Source of the DNA: UBA5078 sp033721235
GTDB taxonomy: Bacteria; Pseudomonadota; Gammaproteobacteria; Pseudomonadales; Pseudohongiellaceae
DNA length: 64,000 nt
Assembly: GCA_033721235.1 (NCBI GenBank)
Contig: JAWWAY010000001.1
Location: 186,001 to 250,000, forward strand
Direction: 5' to 3'
The notes under the pieces were generated by a model. It searched no databases, was not told where the DNA came from, and saw only the letters and a list, made by a program, of their open reading frames with translations. Every line of letters begins with the position of its first letter. Positions within the stretch are counted from its first letter, which is position 1. A program made the position numbers and the translations under genes. This document shows positions 1 to 8,385 of the stretch, in pieces.

Positions 1-1205
1 GCTTGGAGCGATTGCGCACGGTCTCTGCGCGCATGGGCTTAAGCAAGCCTGCGCCGCTAGTGATTACTGTTGCCGGCACCAACGGCAAAGGCTCCACTGT
101 CGCCATGCTCGAAGCGATCTATCTCGCTGCTGGTTACTCGGTTGGCACTTATACATCTCCTCATTTATTCGTCTACAACGAACGCATTCGAATCAATGGC
201 CAAATGGTTTCCGATCAGAGCCTGTGCGATTGCTTCCAATATATAAACGATAAGCGCCAGCAGGTTTCGCTGACCTATTTTGAGTTTGGCACTCTAGCGG
301 GCTTGAAGCTTATTGAGGATGCGGGTGTCGATATCGCCATACTGGAAGTGGGTTTGGGGGGGCGTCTGGACGGAGTGAATATCGTCGACCCCGATATTGC
401 CGTTATCACGAGTGTCGGTTTGGATCATCAAGATTGGTTAGGGGATACCCGGGAAGCGATAGGTTTGGAAAAGGCGGGTATTTTCCGCCCGGGTATCAAG
501 GCAGTATGCGGCGACCCCGAGCCACCGCACAGTGTGTTGCTTCACGCGCACGAGCTGGGCGCGCATTTAGCCATTCAAGGGCAGACCTTTGGTTTCGCTT
601 GGGATGGCAAGCAGTGGGAATGGAATAGCCTAACGGATGGCTGCCTGCCTACGAGCCTTCAAGAATTGCCGACGCCTGCCCTTGATCTCATAAATGCCTC
701 GACGACACTGCAGGCCATTCACTATGCGGGTAAGCCCGTGACTGAAGAGGCAATTCGGACTACTCTTAGCATGGTAAGCGTTCCTGGTCGCTTTCAGCGG
801 CTTCAGGACAAAGGGGGCAAAAACATCATTCTGGATGTGGCCCACAACCCCCAGGCAGGAGAGTTGCTTAGCCAGAAATTGAGCGATCTGCGCGAGTTTG
901 GCGATTTAACAGGCCAAGTACGCGTGGTATTGGCAATGATGAGCGATAAAGATCATATTGGGTTCTACAACGCCTTAGAATCTAACGGCGACTTTTGGTA
1001 TATTGCTGCTTTCCCACAGCCTAGGTGCGAACAAGCGCCGGTGCTCATGGAAAAACTGCAGCAAGCAGGCGCCAAAACCATTGGCCCGTTTAATAATATA
1101 GCTGATGCATTGTGTCAGGCATGTGAAGATGCCGCGCAGAACGATATAATCCTGGTGACTGGGTCGTTTATGACCGTTGCCGACGCAATGGATTATATTG
1201 CTTAA
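1..1205 (+). CDS. folC: Bifunctional folylpolyglutamate synthase/dihydrofolate synthase FolC (5' end outside window)
   Basis: FolC joins glutamate to dihydropteroate and then extends the polyglutamate tail of folates in the cytoplasm. The visible 400 residues carry the Mur-ligase-type ATP loop GTNGKGST near visible residue 27, a segment LEVGLGGRLD typical of the central domain, and the C-terminal ligase domain with DVAHNPQAGE. The reading frame is open to the window edge. Family members are about 420-430 residues, so roughly 20-30 N-terminal residues lie upstream and the first TTG in view is not the true start. The gene is followed by dedD, cvpA and purF on the same strand, the classic order in E. 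coli and Pseudomonas, which supports the call strongly. Confidence 0.95.
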   Translation, partial: LERLRTVSARMGLSKPAPLVITVAGTNGKGSTVAMLEAIYLAAGYSVGTYTSPHLFVYNERIRINGQMVSDQSLCDCFQYINDKRQQVSLTYFEFGTLAGLKLIEDAGVDIAILEVGLGGRLDGVNIVDPDIAVITSVGLDHQDWLGDTREAIGLEKAGIFRPGIKAVCGDPEPPHSVLLHAHELGAHLAIQGQTFGFAWDGKQWEWNSLTDGCLPTSLQELPTPALDLINASTTLQAIHYAGKPVTEEAIRTTLSMVSVPGRFQRLQDKGGKNIILDVAHNPQAGELLSQKLSDLREFGDLTGQVRVVLAMMSDKDHIGFYNALESNGDFWYIAAFPQPRCEQAPVLMEKLQQAGAKTIGPFNNIADALCQACEDAAQNDIILVTGSFMTVADAMDYIA

Positions 1206-1274
1206 GTTTTTAGCGAGAACCAGCGACTGCTTTTTGCAATATGAGTCGATCAAATAGGCACGCCAAATAGGGGC

Positions 1275-1865
1275 ATGACAGCTTTGGATCAGAGCACTAA
1301 ACAGAGAATTGTCGGCATCTTGGTTATTTCTATCGCGGCAATTGTCTTACTGCCCATCATTTTTGACGGACAGGGAAGCTATGAGCTTCCCCTTGAGTCC
1401 AGAATTCCCGAACCTGCTCCATTCCAAGTGCCCCCCCCTGTGGAGATTGAGCGCCCAGTGATAACGGCCGATACCGATGCTATTAGAACCGTAGCGCCAG
1501 CTCCCGAAATAAGCACGGTAGATACCGAGCAGGTAGCGAGCAATGAGGAAGACACAGTCGATGAGCCTCAGGTGGCAGAGGAGCCTGCTCCCAAGCTTGA
1601 TGTTAATGGTTTAGCCGAAGGCTGGAGTGTACAGCTGGCCGCCTTCGGTAATGAGACCAATGCACGTAATCTGCTCCAGCGACTTCAGAGTGCAGGGCAT
1701 AGAGCCTACACGCGTCAACGCACAAATAGTAATGGTCAGGCATTGACGATCGTTTTTGTCGGCCCTGGCGTCGAACGCAGCGCCATGCAATCACTGCAGC
1801 GCCAACTCCAAGAGGAGTTCGAGCTAGCAGGCAGAGTGGTGCGCTATGAGATTGAAGAACTATGA
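1275..1865 (+). CDS. dedD: SPOR domain cell-division protein (DedD-like)
   Basis: This 196-residue protein has one N-terminal membrane helix (about residues 10-30), a long Pro/Glu/Val-rich periplasmic linker and a C-terminal SPOR domain from about residue 113, beginning GWSVQLAAFGN. SPOR domains bind denuded peptidoglycan glycans at the division septum. Position between folC and cvpA is the standard one for dedD. It starts at ATG 1275 after an AGGGGC ribosome-binding stretch, 69 bases after folC. DedD is a family assignment from architecture and gene order; the linker itself is not conserved. Confidence 0.88.
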   Translation: MTALDQSTKQRIVGILVISIAAIVLLPIIFDGQGSYELPLESRIPEPAPFQVPPPVEIERPVITADTDAIRTVAPAPEISTVDTEQVASNEEDTVDEPQVAEEPAPKLDVNGLAEGWSVQLAAFGNETNARNLLQRLQSAGHRAYTRQRTNSNGQALTIVFVGPGVERSAMQSLQRQLQEEFELAGRVVRYEIEEL

Positions 1866-1914
1866 ATCTTAAGGGCGGCTATTTTCTCGGCGCAGAGCGC
1901 GTGCAGGGGTGCAT

Positions 1915-2400
1915 ATGCAATTGCATTGGGTAGACGCCACGATCCTCATTATTACCGCGGTGTCCTGTATTTTTGGTCTTTGGCGTGGTTTTGTTCGCGA
2001 GGTGCTATCGCTTCTGGCGTGGATCGCAGCCTTGCTCATCGCGCGCGTGTACAGTGAGGCTTTTGCGCCGGCTTTGAGTAGTTGGATAGCCAGTGCCGCT
2101 ATGCAGCAAATCTTCGCCTTTGCCTTACTGTTTATAGCGACCCTATTAGTGGGTGCGCTAATCAATCACCTAGTGGCCAAACTGATTGCTGTGTCGGGGC
2201 TGAAATTAACTGACCGGCTGTTAGGCGCGGTGTTTGGCGTAGCTAGAGGTGTCGTCATCGTAATGGTATTTGTGTATTTCGGAGGAAGCTTCTTCGCTAC
2301 GGAACCGTGGTGGTCGCAGTCTCAGTTAATCCCCTATGGGGAGCATCTAGTAGAGATGTCAAAAATGTTTGTGCTTGAGGAGTCTGCGCCAGTGTCATAG
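1915..2400 (+). CDS. cvpA: CvpA family inner-membrane protein
   Basis: A 161-residue membrane protein with about four predicted helices, beginning MQLHWVDATI with the hallmark GLWRGFVREVLSLLAWI in the first 45 residues. CvpA proteins are needed for colicin V production in E. coli and affect envelope homeostasis; the biochemical role is unsettled. An upstream in-frame GTG at 1909 exists, but ATG 1915 has the better spacing to CAGGGG and matches the usual family start. It sits between dedD and purF, the conserved purF operon layout. Confidence 0.9.
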   Translation: MQLHWVDATILIITAVSCIFGLWRGFVREVLSLLAWIAALLIARVYSEAFAPALSSWIASAAMQQIFAFALLFIATLLVGALINHLVAKLIAVSGLKLTDRLLGAVFGVARGVVIVMVFVYFGGSFFATEPWWSQSQLIPYGEHLVEMSKMFVLEESAPVS

Positions 2401-2454
2401 GCGGGCTACGATAGTGTCTCTTGTTCTAATTTAAGTCTTTTCGGAGAGTATTGA

Positions 2455-3963
2455 ATGTGCGGTTTAGTAGGTGTCGTTGGCAATTCTGATGTTGCTGTTT
2501 GTCTTTATGACACGTTGACGGTTTTGCAGCATCGTGGTCAGGACGCAGCTGGCATCGCGACTAGTGATAACGGAAAACTCAATCTTCGTAAGGATAACGG
2601 ACTAGTGAAAGATGTTTTCAGAACGCGCCATATGCAGCGCTTGTCTGGCAATATTGGTATAGGTCATGTGCGCTATCCGACGGCTGGCAGTTCGAGCCCG
2701 TCCTTGGCCCAGCCTTTTTATGTCAATTCACCATACGGTCTTAGCTTGGCCCATAATGGCAATCTCACTAATTCGGCCTCATTGAGCCGAGATCTTTTTA
2801 AAGAAGATCTTCGTCATATCAATACGGATTCGGATTCGGAAGTCTTGCTTAATATTTTTGCGCACGAACTTCAGCTGCTGGCGAAGATGGTGCCAAGCCC
2901 AGAAGATGTCTTCACCGCTGTTCGTGGCGTTCACCGTCGCTGCAGAGGAGGCTACGCGGCGCTCGTTATGCTTGGCGGCTATGGGATTGTAGGTTTTAGA
3001 GATCGCAATGGTATTCGCCCTTTAGTATTTGGCAAGCGCGAGCGAGATGGTTTTACCGAGTATATGCTGGCATCGGAAAGTGTGGCTCTGGATTCGCAAG
3101 GGTTTACCATCGTGCGAGATGTGGCGCCAGGCGAGGCAGTGTATATCGACGCTAAAGGTAATTTACATACCTGTGTGTGTGCTGGCCCAGCCGAATATAC
3201 TCCGTGCATTTTCGAACACGTTTATTTCGCTCGCCCCGACTCACTGATGGATAGCATCTCTGTTTATAAGGCGCGACTGCGTATGGGAGAAAAGCTGGCG
3301 GATAAAGTGCGTCGCCTGCGCCCAGATCACGATATCGATGTTGTTATTCCTATTCCCGATACCAGCCGTACATCGGCATTGGAGTTAGCAAACCACCTTA
3401 ATGTGAAGTACCGAGAAGGCTTCGTAAAGAATCGCTATATCGGGCGCACGTTCATCATGCCCGGCCAGAGCCAGCGTAAGAAGTCCGTTAGGCAAAAACT
3501 TAATGCCATTGAGCTAGAGTTTAAAGGCAAGAACGTATTGCTTGTGGACGACTCAATCGTGCGGGGCACAACTTGTAAGCAGATTATTCAGATGGCCCGT
3601 GATGCGGGCGCTAAGAAAGTGTATTTCGCATCGGCTGCCCCTGCAGTACGCTACCCAAATGTTTACGGTATTGATATGCCGGCTGCGACCGAGTTGATCG
3701 CTCACGGTAGAACAGATAAAGAGGTTGAAGAACTGATTGGTGCCGATTGGCTCATTTTCCAAGACCTGGAAGATCTGATATCGGCATCCAGAGAAGGGAA
3801 CCCGGCCATTAAGCGTTTTGAGTGCTCCGTGTTCGATGGTAACTATATTACCGGCGATGTGGACGATAAATACCTTAAGCAGTTAGAAGATAATCGCAAT
3901 GATGCCGCTAAGCGTGCCAAGCGACGTCAGAATGAGAAAGATAAAGAGCTTCTCGACGACTAA
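2455..3963 (+). CDS. purF: Amidophosphoribosyltransferase PurF
   Basis: PurF catalyses the first committed step of purine synthesis, transferring glutamine amide nitrogen to PRPP. The protein is 502 residues and begins MCGLVGVVG, with Cys2 as the N-terminal glutaminase nucleophile and no propeptide. The glutaminase half includes RYPTAGSSS and AHNGNLTN. The C-terminal half has the PRPP-binding loop VLLVDDSIVRGTT. A GGAGAG ribosome-binding site lies about 8 bases before the ATG. Length and motifs are those of the proteobacterial enzyme. No PurR-type operator was recognised upstream; transcription probably comes from the folC-dedD-cvpA side. Confidence 0.97.
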   Translation: MCGLVGVVGNSDVAVCLYDTLTVLQHRGQDAAGIATSDNGKLNLRKDNGLVKDVFRTRHMQRLSGNIGIGHVRYPTAGSSSPSLAQPFYVNSPYGLSLAHNGNLTNSASLSRDLFKEDLRHINTDSDSEVLLNIFAHELQLLAKMVPSPEDVFTAVRGVHRRCRGGYAALVMLGGYGIVGFRDRNGIRPLVFGKRERDGFTEYMLASESVALDSQGFTIVRDVAPGEAVYIDAKGNLHTCVCAGPAEYTPCIFEHVYFARPDSLMDSISVYKARLRMGEKLADKVRRLRPDHDIDVVIPIPDTSRTSALELANHLNVKYREGFVKNRYIGRTFIMPGQSQRKKSVRQKLNAIELEFKGKNVLLVDDSIVRGTTCKQIIQMARDAGAKKVYFASAAPAVRYPNVYGIDMPAATELIAHGRTDKEVEELIGADWLIFQDLEDLISASREGNPAIKRFECSVFDGNYITGDVDDKYLKQLEDNRNDAAKRAKRRQNEKDKELLDD

Positions 3964-3989
3964 GAGGCAGGCCGACTAAGAGGAAGCGA

Positions 3990-4970
3990 ATGATTTTGTC
4001 ACCGGAGCTAAGCAGTAAAGACGCAACACTGGACAGCCTCGATACAGGGGCAATCAGTCAAAAGCTCGATGCCGTTGTCGCTGAAATTGGCACGGTGCTA
4101 CTGGGGAAACAAGTCCAAGTAAGGCTTTCTCTTTGCTGCATGATTGCAGGCGGACATTTGTTGATTGAAGATTTGCCCGGCATGGGTAAAACCACATTGG
4201 CCCATGCCTTGGCGAATGTCTTTGGTTTAGCATTTAATCGCATTCAATTTACTAGCGATATGTTGCCAGCCGATATTCTAGGGGTGTCAGTATTTGAACC
4301 AAAGACGGGCGAGTTCAGTTTTCATCAAGGCCCCATTTTTAGTCAGCTCATTTTAGCTGATGAAGTTAACCGTACGACGCCTAAGACTCAAAGCGCCTTA
4401 CTAGAGGCGATGGAGGAGGGGCAGGTGTCTATCGAAGGTGAAACGCGTTCATTGCCTTCCCCTTTCTTTGTCATAGCCACCCAAAACCCAGTGAGCCTGG
4501 CAGGCACTTTTGCCCTACCAGAGTCACAACTGGATCGCTTTTTAATGCGCATAGGCATTGGCTATCCAGATCCCGCCGCAGAACGTAAATTATTGGAGGA
4601 GTGCGATCAGCGCGATCGAGGCGAATCCATCAGCCAGCTATTACAGGTGAGCGACCTAGTGAGCCTGCGGCAAGTTGCTGGGCAGGTGAAAATGAGTGCG
4701 CAGTTACTGGACTATGTTCAGCGGCTAATTGAAAAGACTCGCACTATGAATAATGTGTTTTTTGGTCTATCTCCGAGGGGGAGTCTGGCAATAGTGCGGG
4801 CCGCAAAAGCATGGGCTTTAATGGCAGGCCGCATGCACGTAGAACCCGAAGATGTCCAAGCCATATTGCCTAGCGTTATCGAGCACCGCCTAAGCGCAAG
4901 TGGGCAAGGCGAAGGCCATAGTGTCGACTCGATAGCCCAGAAAATTCTCGATGAGGTCGATGTCATTTGA
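3990..4970 (+). CDS. MoxR-family AAA+ ATPase (module 1)
   Basis: A 326-residue MoxR-type ATPase. Walker A is DLPGMGKTT (around residue 63), Walker B is LILADEVNR, and the sensor region reads VIATQNPVSLAGTFALPE; the C-terminal lid domain carries LSPRGSLAI. MoxR ATPases act as chaperones that activate or assemble VWA-domain or other envelope partners. This one is immediately followed by a DUF58 protein and a transglutaminase-like membrane protein, the common three-gene TgpA arrangement. GGAAG precedes ATG 3990. A second MoxR on the minus strand at 14571-15530 heads a different module, so the two are paralogues with separate partners. Confidence 0.93.
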   Translation: MILSPELSSKDATLDSLDTGAISQKLDAVVAEIGTVLLGKQVQVRLSLCCMIAGGHLLIEDLPGMGKTTLAHALANVFGLAFNRIQFTSDMLPADILGVSVFEPKTGEFSFHQGPIFSQLILADEVNRTTPKTQSALLEAMEEGQVSIEGETRSLPSPFFVIATQNPVSLAGTFALPESQLDRFLMRIGIGYPDPAAERKLLEECDQRDRGESISQLLQVSDLVSLRQVAGQVKMSAQLLDYVQRLIEKTRTMNNVFFGLSPRGSLAIVRAAKAWALMAGRMHVEPEDVQAILPSVIEHRLSASGQGEGHSVDSIAQKILDEVDVI

Positions 4971-5958
4971 CGCTATGTTGAATCCGAGGAAGGCAATAGC
5001 TAGTCAGTTTTCAAAATGGCATCAGAAATGGCTAGCACGACATATTCCCGCCTTTACGCAAATCACTCTTAACCGTCGTAATATCTTTATTCTTCCCAGC
5101 AGCCAAGGGTTCCTTTTTCTGAGCGCCATCTTACTGGTATTCATCAGTGCTATTAATTATGTGCTGAGCTTGGCCTTTGCTTTAGCATTTCTGATGTTAA
5201 GTATCTTTTTGTTGGGAATACTCTATACCTTCAAGAACCTCCAGCATGTGCACGTTAAAGCGCTGCCTAGTGAGCCGGTGTTTTGCGGCGAGGATGCAAT
5301 TTTTAATGTGGAACTTACTCGGGATGAGGGGCGTGAATACGAGATACTGGAGCTTAGCTTTCCTAAGGGTCTAAGGACGCGCAGTAACTTAATCGATGTC
5401 ATGGCGGTACGTGAGGCTGTTCTGCTGCCCACGAGTAACAGAGGCCTGGTGAGAGCCCCTCGTCTTCGTGTCAGCACTCGTTTTCCGCTCGGGCTATGGC
5501 AGGCTTGGTCGAATATTGACTTGGATATGCATTGTTTGGTTTACCCCAAGCCTATTGCCGGTCCGATGCCTGCACTTGCCAGTACCGGGGGCGCTGAGGG
5601 CAAGGAGTCTCACAATACGGGCACCGAAGACTTCTCTGGCCTACGAGGTTATCAGCCCGGAGATTCCTTGCGGCAAGTGGCATGGAAGGCCTTAGCAGCC
5701 GGACAAGGAATGAAGGTAAAACAGTTCGTAGATTATGTGGACGAACGTTGTGTTCTGGATTGGAATTTTTACACCGGCATAGGAGCAGAGGAGAGACTCT
5801 CTCGTCTATGTTATTGGGTGTTGGCTTTGTCCCGCAATAACACGCCCTTTGGTTTAAGTTTGCCTGGAGTATTTTTGGAGATTGATTCCGGCGACACACA
5901 CCGCCGCAAGGCCTTAGAGGCTTTGGCGATGTGGCAAGGTACTGGGGGTGTGCAATGA
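4960..5958 (+). CDS. DUF58 domain membrane protein (module 1)
   Basis: About 332 residues. Two adjacent hydrophobic helices near residues 50-90 anchor the protein. The C-terminal DUF58 core includes the diagnostic segment DFSGLRGYQPGDSLRQV followed by WKALA. DUF58 proteins are the usual middle gene of MoxR modules and are thought to be MoxR clients, with a degenerate VWA-like fold. The coding region overlaps the end of the moxR gene; starts at 4951, 4960 and 4972 are all possible, and 4960 is preferred because GAGG lies just upstream. The next gene starts before this one ends, so translation is probably coupled. Confidence 0.88.
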   Translation: MSFDAMLNPRKAIASQFSKWHQKWLARHIPAFTQITLNRRNIFILPSSQGFLFLSAILLVFISAINYVLSLAFALAFLMLSIFLLGILYTFKNLQHVHVKALPSEPVFCGEDAIFNVELTRDEGREYEILELSFPKGLRTRSNLIDVMAVREAVLLPTSNRGLVRAPRLRVSTRFPLGLWQAWSNIDLDMHCLVYPKPIAGPMPALASTGGAEGKESHNTGTEDFSGLRGYQPGDSLRQVAWKALAAGQGMKVKQFVDYVDERCVLDWNFYTGIGAEERLSRLCYWVLALSRNNTPFGLSLPGVFLEIDSGDTHRRKALEALAMWQGTGGVQ

Positions 5959-8021
5959 AGCTCGCTTTTCAGATGCCGCGCCTGTCCCTGCTTTGGATAC
6001 TAAGCGCTATTGTGGTGATCTTATTGCCACAGATAACACGATTGCCTTGGTGGGTGAGCGCTCTGTCGATCCTGTGCGTGATATGGCGTATTGGAATATT
6101 CTCGGGCCGCCTCTCGTTTCCCTCCAAGACCGTCCGTTTTCTGCTGGTAGCGCTGAGCATTGCTTTGACCACTTGGCAATACAGTGGTGCTACGCTGGGG
6201 CTCGACACGGCCGTTAGTGTTCTCGTATTAGGCGTATTTTTCAAAACGCTGGAGATGAGAGATAAGCGCGATATCGCCATCGTGGTGTGTATGAGCTATG
6301 TGCTTATTATGGTGGGCTTTATCTACTCACAGACCATCTTGAGTACCTTGCATGCCTTGTTATGTATTGTGATGAGTACTGGGGCATTGGTGTCGGTAAG
6401 CCGAGACAACGCCAATAACACGCTCAATCGGAATTTGCGTTTAAGTACGCGAATTGTCTTGCAGGCCATTCCTTTAACCATTGTGTTGTTTCTTTTGGTT
6501 CCGCGTATTGCTCCGCTGTGGTCGATGCCGCTGCCTTCTCCGAGTAATACCACAGGCGTTAGTGATGAAATGAGCCCTGGCGATATTGGTCGCTTAGGGC
6601 GCTCTGCAGAGCTGGCTTTTAGGGTAGGTTTTGACGAGGATATACCGGCGCACAGTCAATTATATTGGCGGGGCTTAGTGTTGGAAGCTTTCGATGGCAG
6701 AGCGTGGTCGCGTAATCGCTCCTCGTTTGCCTTGGCGCGGCGCATGTCAGGTGAACCTGTTCAGTTGCAGGTGGCAACTCGTGGAGAAGCAACAGGCTAT
6801 GACGTGATTCTTGAGCCTACTCAGCAGCACTGGATCTATGCGTTGCACTTGGCCGATTTCGATAACGCTGACGTCTATCGCGATCGAAACTATGTTTTGT
6901 ATCTGGCTAATCCGATCACTCAACGTTATCGCTATAAGATGCAATCCTTTCTACAGAATCAAACTGATGTCCAAATTAGTGACTATGCCAGGCGCATCAA
7001 TTTGGCGTTGCCCGCGCAAGACCCCAATAGCCGCACGCAAGAATTTGTATCGCAACTTTTTAGTAGCGCTAGTGATGAGCGTGACTATATAGATCGCGTG
7101 TTAAGCCATTTTCGAGAGCAAGAGTTTTTCTACACTTTATCCCCATCTCTCTTGGGAGAAGCGTCGGTGGACGAGTTTCTATTCGATACGCGCGAGGGGT
7201 TTTGTGAACACTATGCCAGTAGTTTTGTTTATATGATGCGCGCGGCCGGTATTCCCGCTCGAGTGGTAGTTGGGTATCAAGGGGGCGAGTATAACCCTTA
7301 CGAGAACTACACAATGGTCTACCAATACAACGCTCACGCTTGGGCAGAAGTTTGGTTGGAGGGAGAGGGATGGCTACGAGTTGACCCTACGGCTGCCGTC
7401 GCACCAGAGCGTATCAATATGGGAGTAGAAGCTGTGCTGGGAAGTCAGCCAGGCTTTCTTGAGGATTCTCGTTTTTCAATGATGCGCTTTAGAAATAATG
7501 CCTGGCTCAACTCGCTGCGTCTAAGAATGGATGCAATGGACTACGCTTGGAATCAATGGGTAGTCAGTTACGATGAAGACTTACAACTCTCATTGTTTGA
7601 AGACTTGTTTGGAGAGCAGGCTAAAACTACGGTTCTATGGGTTTTATTCCTAAGCGTGGCGATGGTGTTTTCGTTCTTGGCTTTTGTGGTTTTGCGCACG
7701 GGGCGAAGGGCTCAGCTTGATCCGGCGACCAGAGTCTATTTGAACCTGCTCAAGGATCTACGAAAAAGCGGCATTGAGCGAAGAGTGGGCGAGGGGCCTA
7801 GAGCGTTTGCCGATAGAGTCTGTGAGAGGCGACCCGATCTGGCAGTCGCTATGACGGAGTTTACACAACAGTATATGCGCTTGAACTATATGGAAACTGA
7901 TCAAGACAGTGAGAAAAGAAAAGCTTCCTTGCAGGCCCTTTCTGCGGCAGCGTGGCAGCTGCGACTGCAGGCATTAACAGGGCTAGATCGCCTAGTGTTA
8001 CGTTTAAGTCCGTGGCGATAA
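5955..8021 (+). CDS. tgpA: TgpA-type transglutaminase-like membrane protein (DUF3488/DUF4129)
   Basis: A 688-residue protein with several N-terminal membrane helices (to about residue 190), a periplasmic transglutaminase core, one more helix near residue 615 and a cytoplasmic DUF4129-like tail. The papain-like triad is visible: Cys417 in EGFCEHYASSF, His461 in AHAWAEVW and Asp477 in VDPTAAV. TgpA of Pseudomonas aeruginosa is an essential periplasmic-facing transglutaminase; its substrate is not settled. ATG 5955 is chosen over an upstream in-frame ATG at 5931 because it follows GGGGGTG and begins at the first basic/hydrophobic segment. It overlaps the DUF58 gene by 4 bases and completes module 1. 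Confidence 0.9.
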   Translation: MKLAFQMPRLSLLWILSAIVVILLPQITRLPWWVSALSILCVIWRIGIFSGRLSFPSKTVRFLLVALSIALTTWQYSGATLGLDTAVSVLVLGVFFKTLEMRDKRDIAIVVCMSYVLIMVGFIYSQTILSTLHALLCIVMSTGALVSVSRDNANNTLNRNLRLSTRIVLQAIPLTIVLFLLVPRIAPLWSMPLPSPSNTTGVSDEMSPGDIGRLGRSAELAFRVGFDEDIPAHSQLYWRGLVLEAFDGRAWSRNRSSFALARRMSGEPVQLQVATRGEATGYDVILEPTQQHWIYALHLADFDNADVYRDRNYVLYLANPITQRYRYKMQSFLQNQTDVQISDYARRINLALPAQDPNSRTQEFVSQLFSSASDERDYIDRVLSHFREQEFFYTLSPSLLGEASVDEFLFDTREGFCEHYASSFVYMMRAAGIPARVVVGYQGGEYNPYENYTMVYQYNAHAWAEVWLEGEGWLRVDPTAAVAPERINMGVEAVLGSQPGFLEDSRFSMMRFRNNAWLNSLRLRMDAMDYAWNQWVVSYDEDLQLSLFEDLFGEQAKTTVLWVLFLSVAMVFSFLAFVVLRTGRRAQLDPATRVYLNLLKDLRKSGIERRVGEGPRAFADRVCERRPDLAVAMTEFTQQYMRLNYMETDQDSEKRKASLQALSAAAWQLRLQALTGLDRLVLRLSPWR

Positions 8022-8024
8022 GCC

Positions 8025-8378
8025 TTAGCCACCGGCCAGTTTTACATTATAGCCTTGTCCCTGCAGGTATTCCTTGATGGCCTGTCTGTGATCCCCTTGG
8101 ATTTCTATGACACCAGACTTGACCGTGCCACCACTGCTGCATTTGGCTTTGATTGTTTTGGCTAACTTTGCGAGATCGCCCTCGGATACCGGAATGTTTT
8201 CTATCAGCGTGACGCCTTTGCCTTTTCGACCTTTGGTTTCGCGCTTAATCTTGACGGTGCTACCTGGCGCTGGAGTCTCGTAACCCTGTTGTTGGCATTG
8301 ACATGAGTCTATCGGCTGCTCGCATTTTGGGCATAGGCGGCCGCTTTCAGTGGAGTAGACTTTGCGCGAATTCTTCAT
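8025..8378 (-). CDS. yciH: Translation initiation factor Sui1/YciH homologue
   Basis: A 117-residue eIF1/SUI1-fold protein starting MKNSRKVYSTESG. It has an N-terminal Cys cluster (CPKCEQPIDSCQC) that may bind zinc and a basic SUI1 core from GSTVKIKRETKGR to the C-terminal YNVKLAGG. E. coli YciH influences start-site fidelity and translation under stress. It ends 3 bases from the stop of the convergent tgpA-like gene and starts 7 bases beyond the stop of batD on the same strand, so it may be read from the Bat operon. Confidence 0.92.
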   Translation of the reverse strand: MKNSRKVYSTESGRLCPKCEQPIDSCQCQQQGYETPAPGSTVKIKRETKGRKGKGVTLIENIPVSEGDLAKLAKTIKAKCSSGGTVKSGVIEIQGDHRQAIKEYLQGQGYNVKLAGG

Positions 8379-8385
8379 ATTGAAT